From the NCBI GenBank assembly GCA_001584585.1, contig LSYV01000007.1:1331747-1395746 (forward strand): a stretch of DNA of 64,000 nucleotides, read 5' to 3'. The notes beneath the pieces were generated by a model. The model was not told the origin of the DNA, did not search any database, and worked only from the letters and a program-made list of their open reading frames with translations. Source of the DNA: Gonium pectorale. Lineage: Eukaryota; Chlorophyta; Chlorophyceae; Chlamydomonadales; Volvocaceae. How positions within the stretch are numbered: the stretch's first letter is position 1; every line of letters begins with the position of its first letter. The translations under genes and the position numbers were made by a program. This document shows, in pieces, positions 1-13,275 of the stretch.

Positions 1-1943
1 GCACTCGTCCGTCATCAGGCGTTCGCACTGGGGGGGAAGCCCAAGAGAGCACGACGGATATCAGAAGCAATGGGGAGCATGTCCGAAAGGGCCAAGACGA
101 TGGCAAGGCGCATCTCAGCAAAAGGGCAGTGGTTTGTGAGCGCACCACCGTCAGCCGACCGACCGCAGCAGCTGGATAATCTCCAGGGCACACCAGCCTC
201 TGTTTGGCCGCACAGCTACAGGCACGACTGACCATAATGTGCATGTCCTCAAGATGCACGACGTATCCTGCCGGCACGGATTTCCCGTATGGGTTCAAGT
301 CCAAGCCGTTGAAGGCCGTGTCCTGCCAGCCGATGGCAGGCCAGCAGCGCCGCATGGGGTGCGCCGTCGTGCTGTTGGTGCAGTTGGGCCACTGCGGCAG
401 CCGGAGCTGCGTGTTGTTGCCGGGGATGGAGGCCGGCCGCGGCAGCGCCCTGACGGAGTCACTGTTCAGAAGGGACGGCAGGCATACCCCTGCATGGGCA
501 ACAGGTTTGCGCCGGTAGGAAGCGCACGCTTGTCAGGCGGACTAGGGCAGGGGAAGCCGCCCGTCAATTGCGGATATGCAAGTGCATGCAACGGAGGGGA
601 CGCTGCGATGCTGCGGGCCCAAGCTCGTCAAGGTTCGGCCCACATTTTGGGGCCCAGGCTGCAAAGGCTGTATAGTCAGTGTTGACGTTTGAAGCGAGTG
701 AGTTATACCGTGGCAGGCGAGCACACCTGCTGGCCCTGCAATTGTCTGGGTAAAAGCGTATACATTTCGTACAATCCGCGGCTATGTACCAGTGGCACCG
801 CCATGTGCACCAACTTCCCATGGCGCGGCCATTCAACAACTTCCCTCCCCGCAAGTGTCCCTGCAACCCAGCCCCGCCGGTCCCCGCCCCTTCCTCATTC
901 AGCGCACAAGCATGCGTCGCCTCTCAAACGCGGAAGGCCACGGCAGCTCACTCAGCAATACCGTTACTCACGGAACACGAGCGCAGCGCGGAACACCCAT
1001 AGCAAAGGTGCGAAGTCCCCAGAGACGGGCGTGCTGTTATTTTCGGGAGAGACGCTCGCCAGCAGGTCCATCCCCGGCGCCTGGAAGGTGGGGTACGTCC
1101 GGCCCCGTATCAGCACCATCCGGGTCAGGGCAATTGTCACGCCGGGCTCTAACAGGACCTGTGGCAAGCAGGGGAGCAATGCACCAATATTGCAGCCGTC
1201 AACGCCTGGCGGGAGCCCCTGACGTGGGTCAACACGGGGTCGAGGTATGGATGGAGGGCCATTGGAGGCGCCAGGTGAACGGTCAACGTCGATCATCGGT
1301 GTGCGCCGCCTATCTCAGGGTTGCGAGCTATCGGCTGCCACGGCTTAATGCCGCGGTTGCTACTTTCGCAAGTGCGAGATACTGGGCAGTGCGCCGGACG
1401 CGTGGCGTGGCATGCAACGCATCACCACCAACATGTGTACTCCATTTGTGGCCGCCTCGGGGCTCCAACTAGGCTCGGTGTGTTGGCAGCCATACCCGCA
1501 CGAGGTGGGTTTTGACCACTTCGCTGAGCCTCTCCCCTCCCCTTTCTCTGCCGTCGCCTCCTCCTATGTAATACGTGCAAACGGATTCAAACCTTGCAAA
1601 GGTGTACCTTTGACCGCACGAAGTTCAGGTCGAGTGTCGGCCACTGCCCCGGCTCCTCGTACGCCCCCACCAGCGTTAGATTACGTCCGAGGCGCAGTGG
1701 GACCGTGTAGGGTGCCCAGTCGGCGTCTTGGAGCGTGAAGCTGTCCATCGCCACTCCAGTGCGAACCGCTGGGTTGGCAATGGCAGCTGCCAGCTCCGCG
1801 CCGTTTCGAAACTCCACAGTGCCATCCGAGAAACCTCTGCTCGGCGCTTCCGCTGGCACCTGCCCGCGCACCAAGCGTCTTGAGTTGGGGCCCGCGGCCA
1901 GCAGCACCGCTAACAACGCTAAGATCAGCACAGCTGTAGACAT
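1..1943 (-). CDS. Receptor-like kinase A, ectodomain 5' part (cut by window edge)
   Basis: Seen: the chosen start ATG (1941-1943) opens a hydrophobic signal peptide (STAVLILALLAVLLAAG), followed by an ectodomain segment with GAELAAAIANP, DADWAPY, LTLVGAYEEPG and LDLNFVRSK; exon 1 ends at 1608 at a GT donor. A second block near 972-1170 carries GVTIALTRMVLIRGRTYPTF and PGMDLLAS and ends at 972. A third, about 240-520, carries NCTNSTTAHPMRRCWPAIGW with N-glycosylation sequons. All three blocks recur in the same order in genes B and C, where they precede a membrane segment and a TKL kinase. The kinase part of A would lie left of position 1. Inference: cell-surface sensor kinase; the ectodomain repeats suggest a beta-helix (pectate-lyase-like) fold, not proven. 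An upstream in-frame Met at 1985 is less likely because it precedes the signal peptide. Confidence 0.7.
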
Positions 1944-3985
1944 GCATGTAGGATTGCCGCAGTCTAACAGCGGCCTCAAGAGCAAGGTATACTCAGTTCC
2001 AGTCCGTTATGCGACTACTGCGACCACCACGAGGCCAGTTGGAATGGTCATAACGTATGACAATGCACAAGTACATCCTGCGAGTTCAAGGCGCCCGCGT
2101 TCAGGGCATCAGGCAAGTCTCAACCACCTCGCAGGTGGTTGCCTGTTAGCTTGTGCACGCCCTGAGGTGCCAGCACCGGCGCCCTCTTTCGCAGTCAAGC
2201 TGTAGCGTCACAAGACGTGTCCCGACGCCCGCAGTTGCCGCGCGGGCGTGATGCATCGAAAGCCGAAACCCGTGTTCGTTCCGCCAGGCATGCTGGAATT
2301 CACAGATGCTGGACATGCGAATGCATGGATACCGGCTGCCCCAGTGCTCGTTACTACAGTGGGCAGGCACAACATAGGTGCCCGCAGATACGGTGCGGGA
2401 AGTTGGTGTCGGCTGTCCTCAATGAACGCTAATTTGGATTGCCGTGATGCATTACAGCATCCCCACCAAGGCCCACCGCTCGCCGCTGGCCCGCTCAACA
2501 GCTTTCTAGGAAATTCACTACCGCCAGTCCACAAGGTCGGACACGCACCGTACGTCAGGCTGGCTTTCGTCCTTCTGAATAAAGGTTTCTTCAACATTAA
2601 AGCAAGGACGGGCTGTGAGCAATGTCGGGACACTCTGCCTCAATGATAACTTTAGACAAGTTGTGTGAGGCAGTTGTGAGGCCAAGCGCACGGTCGGCTG
2701 CAAGTGGTCTGATCATGAAAGGCCTGCAGGTTAGCAGGCCAGCAGGCGCAGAACCAGACATGTATACATACAGGGAAAAGTACACCTTCGACCGTGCCTT
2801 CGACTATGGATCAACTTAGTGCAGACCCCGGCATTCGGCTGCTACCGACCAGCTTCTATGAACTGAGGGAAGCCACGCTGCAGTGCACGGCAGCTACCAC
2901 CGTAAGCAGCCCTGAAGAGGAAGTATGAACCATAGTACGACAGTTTATGTTCGACTTCAAACAATATAAGCCAACCAACGTGCAGAAGGTAATGAAAAGT
3001 GGATCCGGCAACGGCTGCGCGGCATCGTGCACCTCTATGCCGACACCCCAGTGACCCCACGCATGGATGTGTCGTAAGCCAGCCAAAGCAAGTGGTGAAC
3101 CCAGCGCACGTAGTTCTACCGTGAGAACCGATAAGCATGAATAGACCAACCGTTACCCCACTTCCCTTATCGAATTGCGGCGCCTCCAATGCGCAAGCCT
3201 CGTCCGCAACGCTGTGCGCCCTGCACTGGATCGCCTCGCATTGGGAATGCGTCGACGGAAGACATATGTTGCCATCCAGCCCCTAAAAGCGTGACCCAAT
3301 TTGCACAATGCGCACAATTTCCCCGTCCCTAAAGACATCGGCGCAGTTATTTGACATTATCCAGGGCGTGGCGTATTCCTACCATTCACCCAGCATTCCA
3401 CCGGCACTCATCCATTCATCCGGTACGGCAGGTGCATTCAGCAGAAATTCAAGCATTGCGATGCATAGGCGGACAGTCACCACACGCCAGAAGCATTGGC
3501 ATGTGCTAGGCCGCGTCAGTCTTCGTCGGTCTCTGCAGGTGCATGTGCACCGCAATCGATAGCATTGGTGTCCGCCGCGCACCCAGCGTCAGGGGGCCCT
3601 GCGTTATTGGCACGCGTCAAGGCCTGCACAAAAACGGTTTGGAAGGATGCGAGGGCCGTTCAGCACGAGTCGGGGTCAGGGAGGCGCGCCCGCACACAAG
3701 GCAAGATCGGTGCACCTCGGAATACGGAAAGTAACAGACCGCAGCAGGCAAGGAAAGGCGGCTTTCCTCGCCCCCGCTTGACCATCCCATACATTGCCAC
3801 TTCGCCTCGTTCGCTGGCTAAAACGTTAGTTACCTGCTGTGCTATGGCACGCTACCTGGCCCCTGGCGCCCCGGAAACGACGGTCTATTCGTTTCAGTGC
3901 CCAGGGCGTGACGAAACATCATGCCGGCCCGCTCGCATTCCTTGCGTCAGTCCTGCGTTAGTAGCCGAGCCCCGCACACCTGTCG
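1944..3985. other. Spacer between A and B (may hold the last exon of B)
   Basis: No ORF here has a recognisable domain or the codon character of the neighbouring exons. Gene B's last recognisable kinase exon ends near 4000 at a GT donor, so a short terminal coding exon and the 3' UTR of B should lie in this stretch, but I could not place them. The promoter and 5' UTR of A would lie just right of 1943. Confidence 0.4.
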
Positions 3986-3989
3986 CGGT

Positions 3990-6900
3990 CGCCTACCTCC
4001 TGAACCAGGGCCAACGTCTTCACAATTTCCGCAGCTGCGGGCCGACGGGCGGGCACGGGGTCCCAGCACGCTTGTATCAGTGCCCGCAGTTTGGGCGGGC
4101 AGCGGGACTCGCTCAGGCCCTTTAGCGGGAGCCGGGTCTGGTGGACTGCCACCGCGTATGCAACCTGCAAGCACGCAAGCGGCACCGCACGCACGTTGAT
4201 TACGAGGACGGGGCGCTGCTGGGGACCCACATTACGGCCAACTGCGGGACACACACCGCTGTAAGAACACAGGGGATTTGTCGCACGGACAGCGGATCCG
4301 AAGGGCGTGACAAGGCAGCAAAGTGTGGGTGTGCGCAGCCGTCTGAAGGTCGCCGGATTGATCGGCCTGCAAGGCCCTGACTGATCCATGTGCGCCCGCA
4401 CCTGGACGGTGCTGAGCCCCTCCCATGGCCTCTTGCCCGCCAGCATCTCCCACAGGATGACGCCGAACGCGTACACGTCCTGTCAGATGGGCAATCAAGG
4501 TGCGGATTGTGCCCGAGAGGGTGCGGTGTGCGGCAACACAGCAATCAGTGGCTCAACAACAGATTCATGCGCAAACCCATCAGTACATAGTCACCGACTA
4601 TTACGGTAAGGGCAGCCCTTCAAATCGCAGACTCAAGCTGTTAGAAAACCCCTGTAAGCACCGGCATGCCGTACATATGCACAGCAACCACGGTGGACGC
4701 GACGCTATCTTACAATGCGGTCGGTAACTGTGAAGTTCGACACTGCAGCAAAGCGGGGGGGGATAAAGATGGGAAAGCGGGGGGGAGGTGTTGGTGATTG
4801 GTTGCGTTATGTGGGAAGGGGCGCACGTTGCAAGGGCGATGCGCGACCCATGGGTCAACACAAGAAACCTCGCGCCCAAACACCCACCGACCTTTTAAAG
4901 GAACACTCACCGTCGAATGATTCTGGGCTTATGTACGGGGCCGTGCCTGAAAGCGGTGGAAATTGTAGGAAAACAGCGTGTGGAGGCTTGGTTCGGGGCC
5001 GGGTGCAGTTCGAGGTAATCAGTGACAGCAAGGTTACAGTCACCACACAGGAACGCCATGATGGCCCCCGGGATTTCCTTCGTAGCTGACGCACTCCGCA
5101 GGAAGCAAGAACGCCTTCATGTGCTGTCTTGCTGGTCAGCACCAGGGCATTCCAACCAGCTGCCCGGCCGACATTGAAGCAATCCAGGCCAGCTAGTCAG
5201 ACGAAAGTGCGACATCGCACTACGATGCCCAGACCACTTGGCGACGTACCAACTTCAGGGTTTTGTGTTACCAGTACCGTACTGTGTAGGCGTGACAGAC
5301 CAAAGTCCTGCAGCAGTGCGGCAAGGGCGGGTGCAATGGCGGGGGGGGGGGCCGAACGCCGCACTTTGGCCATCCATTGCCTCCCGGCCCGTCACGTGGG
5401 GTGCGCAAGGCTACAACAAATCAACCCGTGGTATGATGGAAGCTTGGATGACGGGAACAAGGCCTAGGCCACCCATCAGCTATAATGGCGGCGGCGAGAC
5501 GGCGCAGCCGGTTGCTGGCGGGGATACTGGAGAACAAGCGCACTGGCTGCACACATACCCAGGTGGCCTAACCCTGCTACGCCCTTGCTCACCGCTAACT
5601 TGACCACGGGCGTAGCGCTCGTTGGTTGCGAAATGAGGACGTTTGCGGGCTTGAGGTCTGTTCGAGTCCGTGCAGGGGCGGAAAGCTAGGGCAGCTGTAG
5701 TATTTCACAGAGCACATGTTAGAACGCTGGCAGTGAATGCTCCCCACAAATGCAAACCACGCAATGACCAGATAATCAAGTCGCCGCTGCCTCCTGAGGC
5801 CCAGGAAGCACCGTGCCACTGATGGGCCCACCTCTGTGGAGCACCGTCGGGTGAAGGTACGAGAGGGCGAGCGCCACCTGGGTCGCAATGTGCAGCACCT
5901 GGTTGCAAGGACGGGGCCAGCTAACCGTCAGGTTCGTAGGTTTCTTCCATAAGTACGGCGTCCAATTGAGACCGTGACGATTGTGAGCTTATCAGCTTAG
6001 GTCCCGTTCCTCAGCATACCGTTGGCAGCGGCAGGAGGCCACCTCCCTCCCGCTGGTACAGCAGCCGCTCCAGGGATGTGTCCATCAGCTCCATCACCAG
6101 GCACACGCGCGGGGGCCTGGAGAAGGGGGTCCGATTATCAACCGTTAAACTCGCAGCTGCAACTAGCGCAGTGGGGCGACGACTTGGCTCGTGAGGCGCG
6201 CTTGCCTCTTATCCCCATCCACATCGCCGTCACTCACTCGAGGCTGGCCGCCAGCAGGCGAATCACATTGGGGTGCTGGCACCGAGCAAGCACCTCCACC
6301 TCCTGCGCCAGCGTCTGGGCAGCGCAGTTGCTCGTACGGTTTAATCCAGAGGAACTCGTTGTGTCCGCCACCGCCGCGCCGCCACCCATCTCGCTAGGTT
6401 TCGCCTTGAGAGCCTCCAGAATATCCTCCTTTGATGTTGTATTTAGTCCAATTCCCGCCAACAGCCCCGCGTCCAGCAGCTTGACCGCCACCTGCTGCCC
6501 GCGGTACCTGCCCAGGACCACCCGCCCCGAGGCGCCCTTGCCCAGCGTGGTGGGGAGCAGCTGGACCTCGCCACCGGAGGCGGGTGCGCCCACCCCGAGG
6601 TTGAGGTTCACGTCCGGGGACACCGGAGTCATTGGAGTTACGGGCAGGAGCTCCAGCTCGGTGGTCTTGCGCTTGACGAAGGGAGAGGTGACCGGGGAGG
6701 AGCCAGCGAGCAGCGAGGCGGTCTGCTCATCTGCTAGGCGGGAGGCAACGGGCATGGCGCAATGCGGTTACTGGCACTTGTCATTGGTCATGTCGCCCCT
6801 CCCATCATACCTACACATCTCATTCACAATATGCAACTTTTGTTAAGTAGCTTGGCACGGTGTGGTGGACAGCGCATTGGCTGTGCAAGACATGCGGCAA

Positions 6901-9900
6901 CGGGCCGGGGGAACCTGATCTTGCGCACATGCGCAAAGGAGCCATGTCCTCCGAACGGAATGGATCAGCTCACCAGTGTACGATAGCGCCCCCGAATGCA
7001 CTGAGCCCTTCTCCACGAGGATTGCCACCGCTGCGTGGTCCGCGCACGATTGCCGCTGAAGCCCAGGGGAGTCATCGGTGGCGTTTCTGGGTTATCGTAG
7101 GGGTGGGCAGGGCGTCACTAAAGCGGCTTTTCCTGACGGCGCACTGAGCTGACGGCATCGGCCAAACCCTCACCCGCGCCAACGTGGATGGAGGTATTTG
7201 GACACAACGCGAAGATTCGCACCTCCAGGCAACCCTACTTGACGTGGCACGCGACGTGTCCTCGCGTGCTCACTGCCCAGACTACCAGGACTACCCGGCA
7301 CTCCCAGCCAGGAAACGTACCGGCGGGCACACTCGGGTGCGTCGGTCGCTGGGGGACGCTGCATCCAACACGTGCCACGGCGTCGAGCTGCGACAGCAAC
7401 TCCCACGAGCAGCATCACGCACGCGCCTGACCAATATAGGTTGGTCGGTAAGGCGAGGTAAGCCCGGTAGGGAGGCAATCAAGGGGTGTGTCATGTGAGG
7501 TCGCTGAAACTAAGGTGCTAAACCCGTTGCCATGGCAATCTATTACAATAGTGCCCGAGCCAGCAAGTCGACCATAGTGCACATATGGAAACTGTGCATG
7601 CAGACCCACGCTCATTCCGTCATGTAAGGTCATATCTGGGCGTAAGGTCAGTGTGCGCCAGGTTCCTCCCTGGCTCGCCCGCGCCACTCCAGCGCAGCCA
7701 CTACCGCCGCTCCATGCGCACCTCCGCCCACGAGGCTGGCGACCAAAGGCACCACCACGCCGCTGGAGCGCTTGACACCATCAGCGCCGCCGCCGCCTCT
7801 CGGCAAGAAAGGCGACGACGGGGGCGGTAGCGCTGGGCTGGTGCCGTTGTCACCGGCTGGCGATGGCCACGCGGGAGGCGTCATCTGGAGCGCATAGTAA
7901 CAACCGATAGTGCCCAACTGGCTGATGCAGTCATCGGGCATGAGCCGCTCGCACTGCAGGGCGGGGGATGTTTGGGATCAAGGGGTTCAATGACGGCCAC
8001 GCGTGCAACGGAAGTCATCCGGCGGGCCCACCGCAGGCACGCCCAGGCAGGCCTGGGGAGAGAGGTACGATACGCTACGCAGCCACGGGTTGCGGTGTAG
8101 CTGCGACGGAGCGAGGCGGTTGGAGCCAGCAAGGCTGGCTGGAATGTTGTACGACTTGGAACTAAGCAGCTTTGCTTCCTTCCTTCCTGGTTCGCCCGGA
8201 TAAGGTGCTCCGCTGTCAGACGGCTGAGCCGCTGCCTACTGGGCCCCATCCGCCCTTTCGATGCATGGACTTTTGTCTCACACCCCCCTCTGTCAACTGG
8301 GGGCACTGGTCGAGCGGCCACTGGTCGGCGCGTCCGTGCGTGGCGCCATGCGGCCATGTTGCTCGATTGCCGGATTGAGGGGCGGAGCCGCCTTGGGTTC
8401 GGGTTTGCTGCCCTACTTCTCTGCAGATGTCTCTTCTTTTCCTCTCGGGGAGGTTGCATTTCTTGCCGTCTCGCAGCGTTGTGAGGGTTCGGCACGGTCT
8501 TGCTTGACCGGCTGGACTTGTCGCATGGTGGGTATGGTTCTGCTGTTGTTGGTTCTTTTCCCTGATTCAATGTTTGCCGTTGGGTGTCGTGGGCGCTGAC
8601 GCAAGGCGGCGCGGCTTGAGGTTTTCCTAGGCCGTTGGCAGCTCTGTCCCGACCACCGCCATAGCGGGGCATCCACGCAATTTATTCATCCGCTGACAGC
8701 GCAAGCCGCTAGGAGTCAGGTCAGGAAGACAGGATCACAGATGCCGCCCTAAGCAACACCGACGTCGCTCAGCGCCTACGCTCGCGTTCCTGAGGTGACA
8801 TGGCGCATTCCAAGTACAAAGTACCTTCAACATCTATGCAGGGTACAGCGTCTCGCTTGCCGTGTAATGCACATGCGCCGATGCATGAGAGGTCCGTAGT
8901 TTCCCTTGACCCTGAAAACCATGATGTTGGGCTCACCATGAAGTAAATGCCAACAAGGCGTAGAACGTAGCCTGAAGGCACGGACTTGCCGGTGAGATCG
9001 AGCTCAAGGCCATAGAAGGCCACATCCTGCCAGCCGATGGCAGGCCAGCAGCGGCGCATGGGGTGCGCCGTCGTGCTGTTGGTGCAGTTGGGCCAGGTAG
9101 GTAGCCGACGGTGCGTGTTGTTACCGGGAATTGACGGAGGTCTGGGCAAGCCCACAACGGAGGCACTGTTCAGGGCAGACGGAAGGCAGACCCCTGCGGG
9201 GTGGGTTAATGTACACCAGTTGGCTGGCAGAAGCAAAGGGCGAGTATGGGCTCAGCGAGCACATTGGTAAGGAACATTTCCAATTTGATTAGTTGATCCG
9301 AACGCCTGGACCGGACCGGAGCCTGCGCAGCGGGTCCTTGCACGAGTAGGCAAACGAGCCGATAGGTACTCACGAAACACAAATGACGTGTTGTATGCCA
9401 GCACCATGGGCGGTGTCGGCTCAAATATGTACGCGCTGCTGTTGTTAACGTTGTGGCTCGCGAGCAGGTCCATGCCCGGCGCCTGGAAGGTGGGGTACGT
9501 CCGGCCCCGGATCATAACCAGCCGGGTCACGCCCATCACCACTCCAGGCGCAATCATGACCTGCAAGTGGCGAATTGGTTTGGAAGTGGTTACGTCGGAC
9601 ATCCAGAGGTGTGGGAGGTACATAGCCGAGCGACACCCCAGCACCAACCATAGGGCATACGGCACGACGTGGCCCCGAGTGAACGCACTGTTGCCGGTGA
9701 CACGTGTTAACATCTTCAGGGCTGAGCTGAGGGCCGCCCATAGACGGGTGCTTTGCACAGCAAGAAGTGCTCGACTATGATGGCATCTTCGGCAGTGCCA
9801 AACCCGCGCATCCCAAGGGCCCGTTTGGGCCTGCACCTGGCACGGGCTTTTGCGGACGGCCGTTGACCGCCTGCAACGTTAACCACGACATACCCATACA

Positions 9901-10346
9901 CGCTACGTCATTACTTTTCGGGCACCAAATCTCCACCTTTTCCTTGTGTGGTTGCCGCCTATCTCTGCCACAGCGGCCACACCAAGACGCACCTTCGAGC
10001 GCACGAAGTTGAGGTCCAGCAAAGGCCACTCCCCCGGCTCCTCGTACGCCCCATACAATGTGAAATTATGCTCAAGGTGCACTGGAGTAACGTAAGGGTC
10101 CCAGTCGGCGTTTTGGAGTATGAAGCTGGCCATGATGACTGCAGTGTGCACGGAACTGTTCACCAGTGCCGCGACCAGTTCGGCGCCGCTGCGTACTTCC
10201 ACACTTCCATTCCTGCTAGTGCCATTGGGGGCTTCCGTCGTCAGCGCCTGCTGCCCGCGCGTGAAACGATGGCTTGACGGGTTGAGGCCCACTGCCAATA
10301 GGACTACGTGCATCGCAAGGGCAGCCGCAACACGCATGAATTTCAT
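3990..10346 (-). CDS. Receptor-like TKL protein kinase B (multi-exon, 3' end unresolved)
   Basis: Start ATG 10344-10346 opens a signal peptide (MKFMRVAAALAMHVVLLAVG); exon 1 ends at 9993. Ectodomain blocks: GAELVAALVNSS and LDLNFVRSK (exon 1), GVTRLVMIRGRTYPTF and PGMDLLAS (exon ending 9374), CWPAIGWQD (about 9020-9110), then a Cys-containing block (LGTIGCYYALQ, about 7690-7945). A candidate membrane helix (ACVMLLVGVAVAA) lies near 7400. Kinase exons run leftward: glycine loop GKGASGRV and VAVK (6238 to about 6755), hinge LVMELMDTSLERLL (about 6026-6115), SYLHPTVLHR (about 5830-5890) joined across an intron to DLKPANVLIS (about 5600-5650), DFGLSRL (about 5275-5310), GTAPYISPESF (about 4900-4945), YAFGVILWEMLAG (about 4390-4475) and CWDPVPARRP (about 4000-4180). 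All catalytic motifs are intact, so an active Ser/Thr kinase is expected. A linker of about 50 residues interrupts the N-lobe after VKLLDAG. Confidence 0.8.
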
Positions 10347-11880
10347 ATACAGAAGGCAGCTGAGGAGTGCTCCTGGCCAAGCGGAGGCCGAGGTTTTGCA
10401 GCAAGCAAAGAACCGCACAGTTCAGGTCATGAGCTACCATTCAGATACGGAAGAAGCATAAAAGCATGTCCCTACGGCTACTGCGGCCTGGTGACTGGAC
10501 CTGCACGGGAAAAGGGTGTAATTACTACAGTTTGTTCGTGTTTTTATATTTGCTTCCTGGCTTGTAGCTGGAATAGTATTGATACTTTTGACTGTGGAAG
10601 ATGCGAAGATTATCGCTTTGCACACACTCTGTTTCTCTTCACGTATTTTTGCTCGTTTTCCCATGGCAACTAAGCGTTCATGTTTAATAGATTAATACAC
10701 ATGTTGATGATATGAATATAGCCGACCACAAAATCAAGTCGCACATGTATGGTTTCATGCCAGGTTGCATAGTGCGCAACGATGACGAGCCGCTGATATC
10801 AACATTATTGCCCATAGAATAAGTACTTCGGGCCAAAGCGCTTGTCGTATTCTGCATGTCACCCCCAGCCCCTGCTAGCTCGCGTCACATAACTGTCCAA
10901 TATCAATGCTTGCAATCAAGCGCGGTGGATATTTTACGCCGTCAAGGACGTACGCGGCGCACTCATTGTATGAAAGGCCAGCAGGGACGAACTCACAACC
11001 ATGGGAAGGCGTTGCGTCCTTTGTAACTTCTATGCTTCAGATTCTTGTTGCCCGGCCGCCTGTCGGGGTGCATTGGCGGATACTGCACGGTCGGACAGCA
11101 CGTGGCAGCTACCGTGCAGTGGTTACAGTGATTGCACCTGCGCCAGCACCCTGCCCAGCCTGCCTCTAGGAGCCAGGCATTAGCGGTATGCACGTCACAA
11201 GATTCGCTTGGAGGAAGTGGTTGATGTGCTGTGCAAACGATTGGACAAAGTGTGGAATGTGCGCACTGAGCCATGCGACCCGCGTGCGCACGTCGGAGGT
11301 GGTTTTGCTATCTGCCGTTCTATATTTTGGATGGGTTCGCCGGGCTAGATTCGTGTGTTTTTACCTTTGGGGCATGTACACGCGTGCGCCAGGTTTCGTG
11401 TGTGCGCTTGGCCGCTTGAGGTTCATCGGCTGGATGGGCGTGAGAGACGCAAGCGGAAATGCAGGGTTTGCCATACGGGACAAGCCGAAGACGAATGACA
11501 TGTCCTGTATGAATGTGAGGCATGTAATGGCCTACGGGCCTGTCATCATGTACCCTCAAGAATCGTGACATGGATCCACTTATGGCCCAGGCTCAACCCA
11601 GAGCTTTGGGTGTGTTCCTTTTCACAGTATTAAGAGAGTCGGTATGTCCTGGTCTCCTGGACCTCATGGCTCGTGAGGACGCTCGCCGCTCAGGCGGAAT
11701 GTAACATGCTATAAAATAACGTCAGCACAAATCTGCATCATCGGCGGGCGAGCCACTGGCGTCGTAGCGCAGTATGGGCTAAGGGTCACCTTGTCTGCAG
11801 TGCCAACCAGTGCAGTATGACTACCCTTGAAAGCCATATGTGATCTCGTGTCGCCACCACACGGCTTGGAAGGTCGCAAA
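10347..11880. other. Intergenic region upstream of B
   Basis: About 1.5 kb without a supported gene. The part at 10500-10850 is clearly richer in A+T than the surrounding exons, as expected of a promoter or spacer of gene B, which starts at 10346 and points left. The longest ORFs show no known motif. Confidence 0.4.
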
Positions 11881-12750
11881 CACAGGTTACAGGTTACAGG
11901 TTATACGTCCGTGAAAGCCGGGGGGGGGGCATGGACAAAATACGAGTGGTGGGGCGGGGTAAAGGGTCATGATTCCCGTCTCTACCCCGCTTCAGCGCCT
12001 GGCGTCGTGCCTAGTGTCCCAGACAGCCTGCAAGTAGGCTGCCACCTCAGCAGTGGGGCCTCCTTAAAAATCGTAATCATGTCCCGGCGCCTGAACTGCA
12101 ATGCGCCTTCAAATTGGTCGCGAAGGTGCTCATAGCACAGGCACTCGCAAAACACATGCAGCTCGTCCTCCATCGCCGTGGCATCACCGCACACCTTGGA
12201 TGTCCGCTTGCACCTAGCCCGCCCGTTGGGGCGGTTGACTTCTGTCTCCCAGCACCCCAACCGGAAGCGCGTGAGCGTTTGGTGCAGGCTAGGCGCCATC
12301 ACAGCTGTGCCGTGCACCGGGTCGCCCATCCAATGCACGTACCGGCCAAGTTTAACCCCGGCCTCTCCGCAGGGGAACTCGCGGGGCGCGTGCGGCAACC
12401 GCCACCGCGCGTCTAGCCTGTCCGCGTACGAGCCCAAAACTTCTGAGATAGGTACAGTTAAGTAAAGCAAAGTACGATGTCTGAGCGTTGGTCGCTATCC
12501 CCTCGGGTGCCTTCACTCCAGCGTCAGCCAGAAACCGCAGTCCGAAACCACAACCAGAAACCGCCAGCCGACCAACAGTCGGCCACACCTCCTCAATCGC
12601 CATCTTCAGGTCTGCTACGAAAGCTCGATAGCACAGCGTGCCCGGGCATTCAGTGAGGCCGTTCCAGAAGCGCAAAACCAATTTGGCCCAATGGTACTGC
12701 AGCGGTCGTTGCGCAACTCCCGGTACGATAGCGTATTGGTGCGACATCGT
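11880..12750 (-). mobile_element. 3' end of a LINE (RT C-terminal and zinc-binding part), truncated
   Basis: On the minus strand, about 12580-12720 encodes LQYHWAKLVLRFWN and YRAFVADLKMAIEE, and 11982-12470 encodes GRYVHWMGDP, APSLHQTLTRFRLGCWETEV and a Cys/His block (SKVCGDATAMEDELHVFCEC). This order matches the region after the reverse transcriptase core in volvocine non-LTR retrotransposons. The two parts lie in different frames, so the copy is decayed, and no RT catalytic core is present. The reading frame stops at 11982. A short 3' tail follows, containing a C-run on the minus strand and ending in tandem TGTAACC units (11883-11902 on the plus strand as CAGGTTA repeats). Related tails occur at 45085-45235 and 63883-64000. 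Confidence 0.65.
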
Positions 12751-12944
12751 GCCCCGACAATGGCTCGCATGTAGGCCCCGACAACGGCTCGCGTGAAGGC
12801 AAACACGCTGGTGGCTGTGCAGGGTGTCGCAACGCGCGCGATCAGCTCCAACAGCCAAGAGCCCGGGCGGCGGGGAAGGTTTCGGGAGTGCCTCTGCTCG
12901 CATCCACATGTGGACATATCTTCACCGCACCTTGCAATGACGGC

Positions 12945-13275
12945 GGGCTGACCGAAGCTTCGACGTACATCCTTACATGTCTGCTTATCGACGTTCGTCG
13001 TTTTGGGTGGGCGGGTCGGGCGCACGCGGGTCTGGTAACTGCTGCTCGCCGATGGACCGGTGAAGTCGGCTATCACGCGAAGACCGCCCACGACCCTTCG
13101 AGCGAGGTAAAAACGTAGTATCAACGATGCCCTGGTAAGCTGTCCCGTCCAGGACCGGGGGTTGGGTGCGTCTGCCTCGCTCGCTTGCCTTGTCCTGTAT
13201 CGCCCGCCCGCCCTGCTGGAAACATCGCGCCTTCGGGTGCGTATGTCCGTAGAGGTGTGGCTCCCCAATTGCAGC
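12945..13275 (-). repeat. Copy of unclassified dispersed repeat (same family as 14734-16121)
   Basis: The reverse complement of this stretch contains CTCTACGGACATACGCACCC and CGATGTTTCCAGCAGGGCG, nearly identical to the left part of the insertion at 14756-14810. It then shares the downstream order (GGTCCATCGGCG, GTTACCA, GCCCGA...CCCGCC) seen at 14930-15010 and 30075-30170. It lies between the truncated LINE and the start of the larger LINE, so this zone has accumulated several insertions. Confidence 0.55.

Noticed and set aside
5341..5350. G-run (also 11921-11930, 40217-40226, 63911-63920) as possible quadruplex control sites
   Set aside because: Single homopolymer runs do not make a four-tract motif; two of them belong to the LINE tail.
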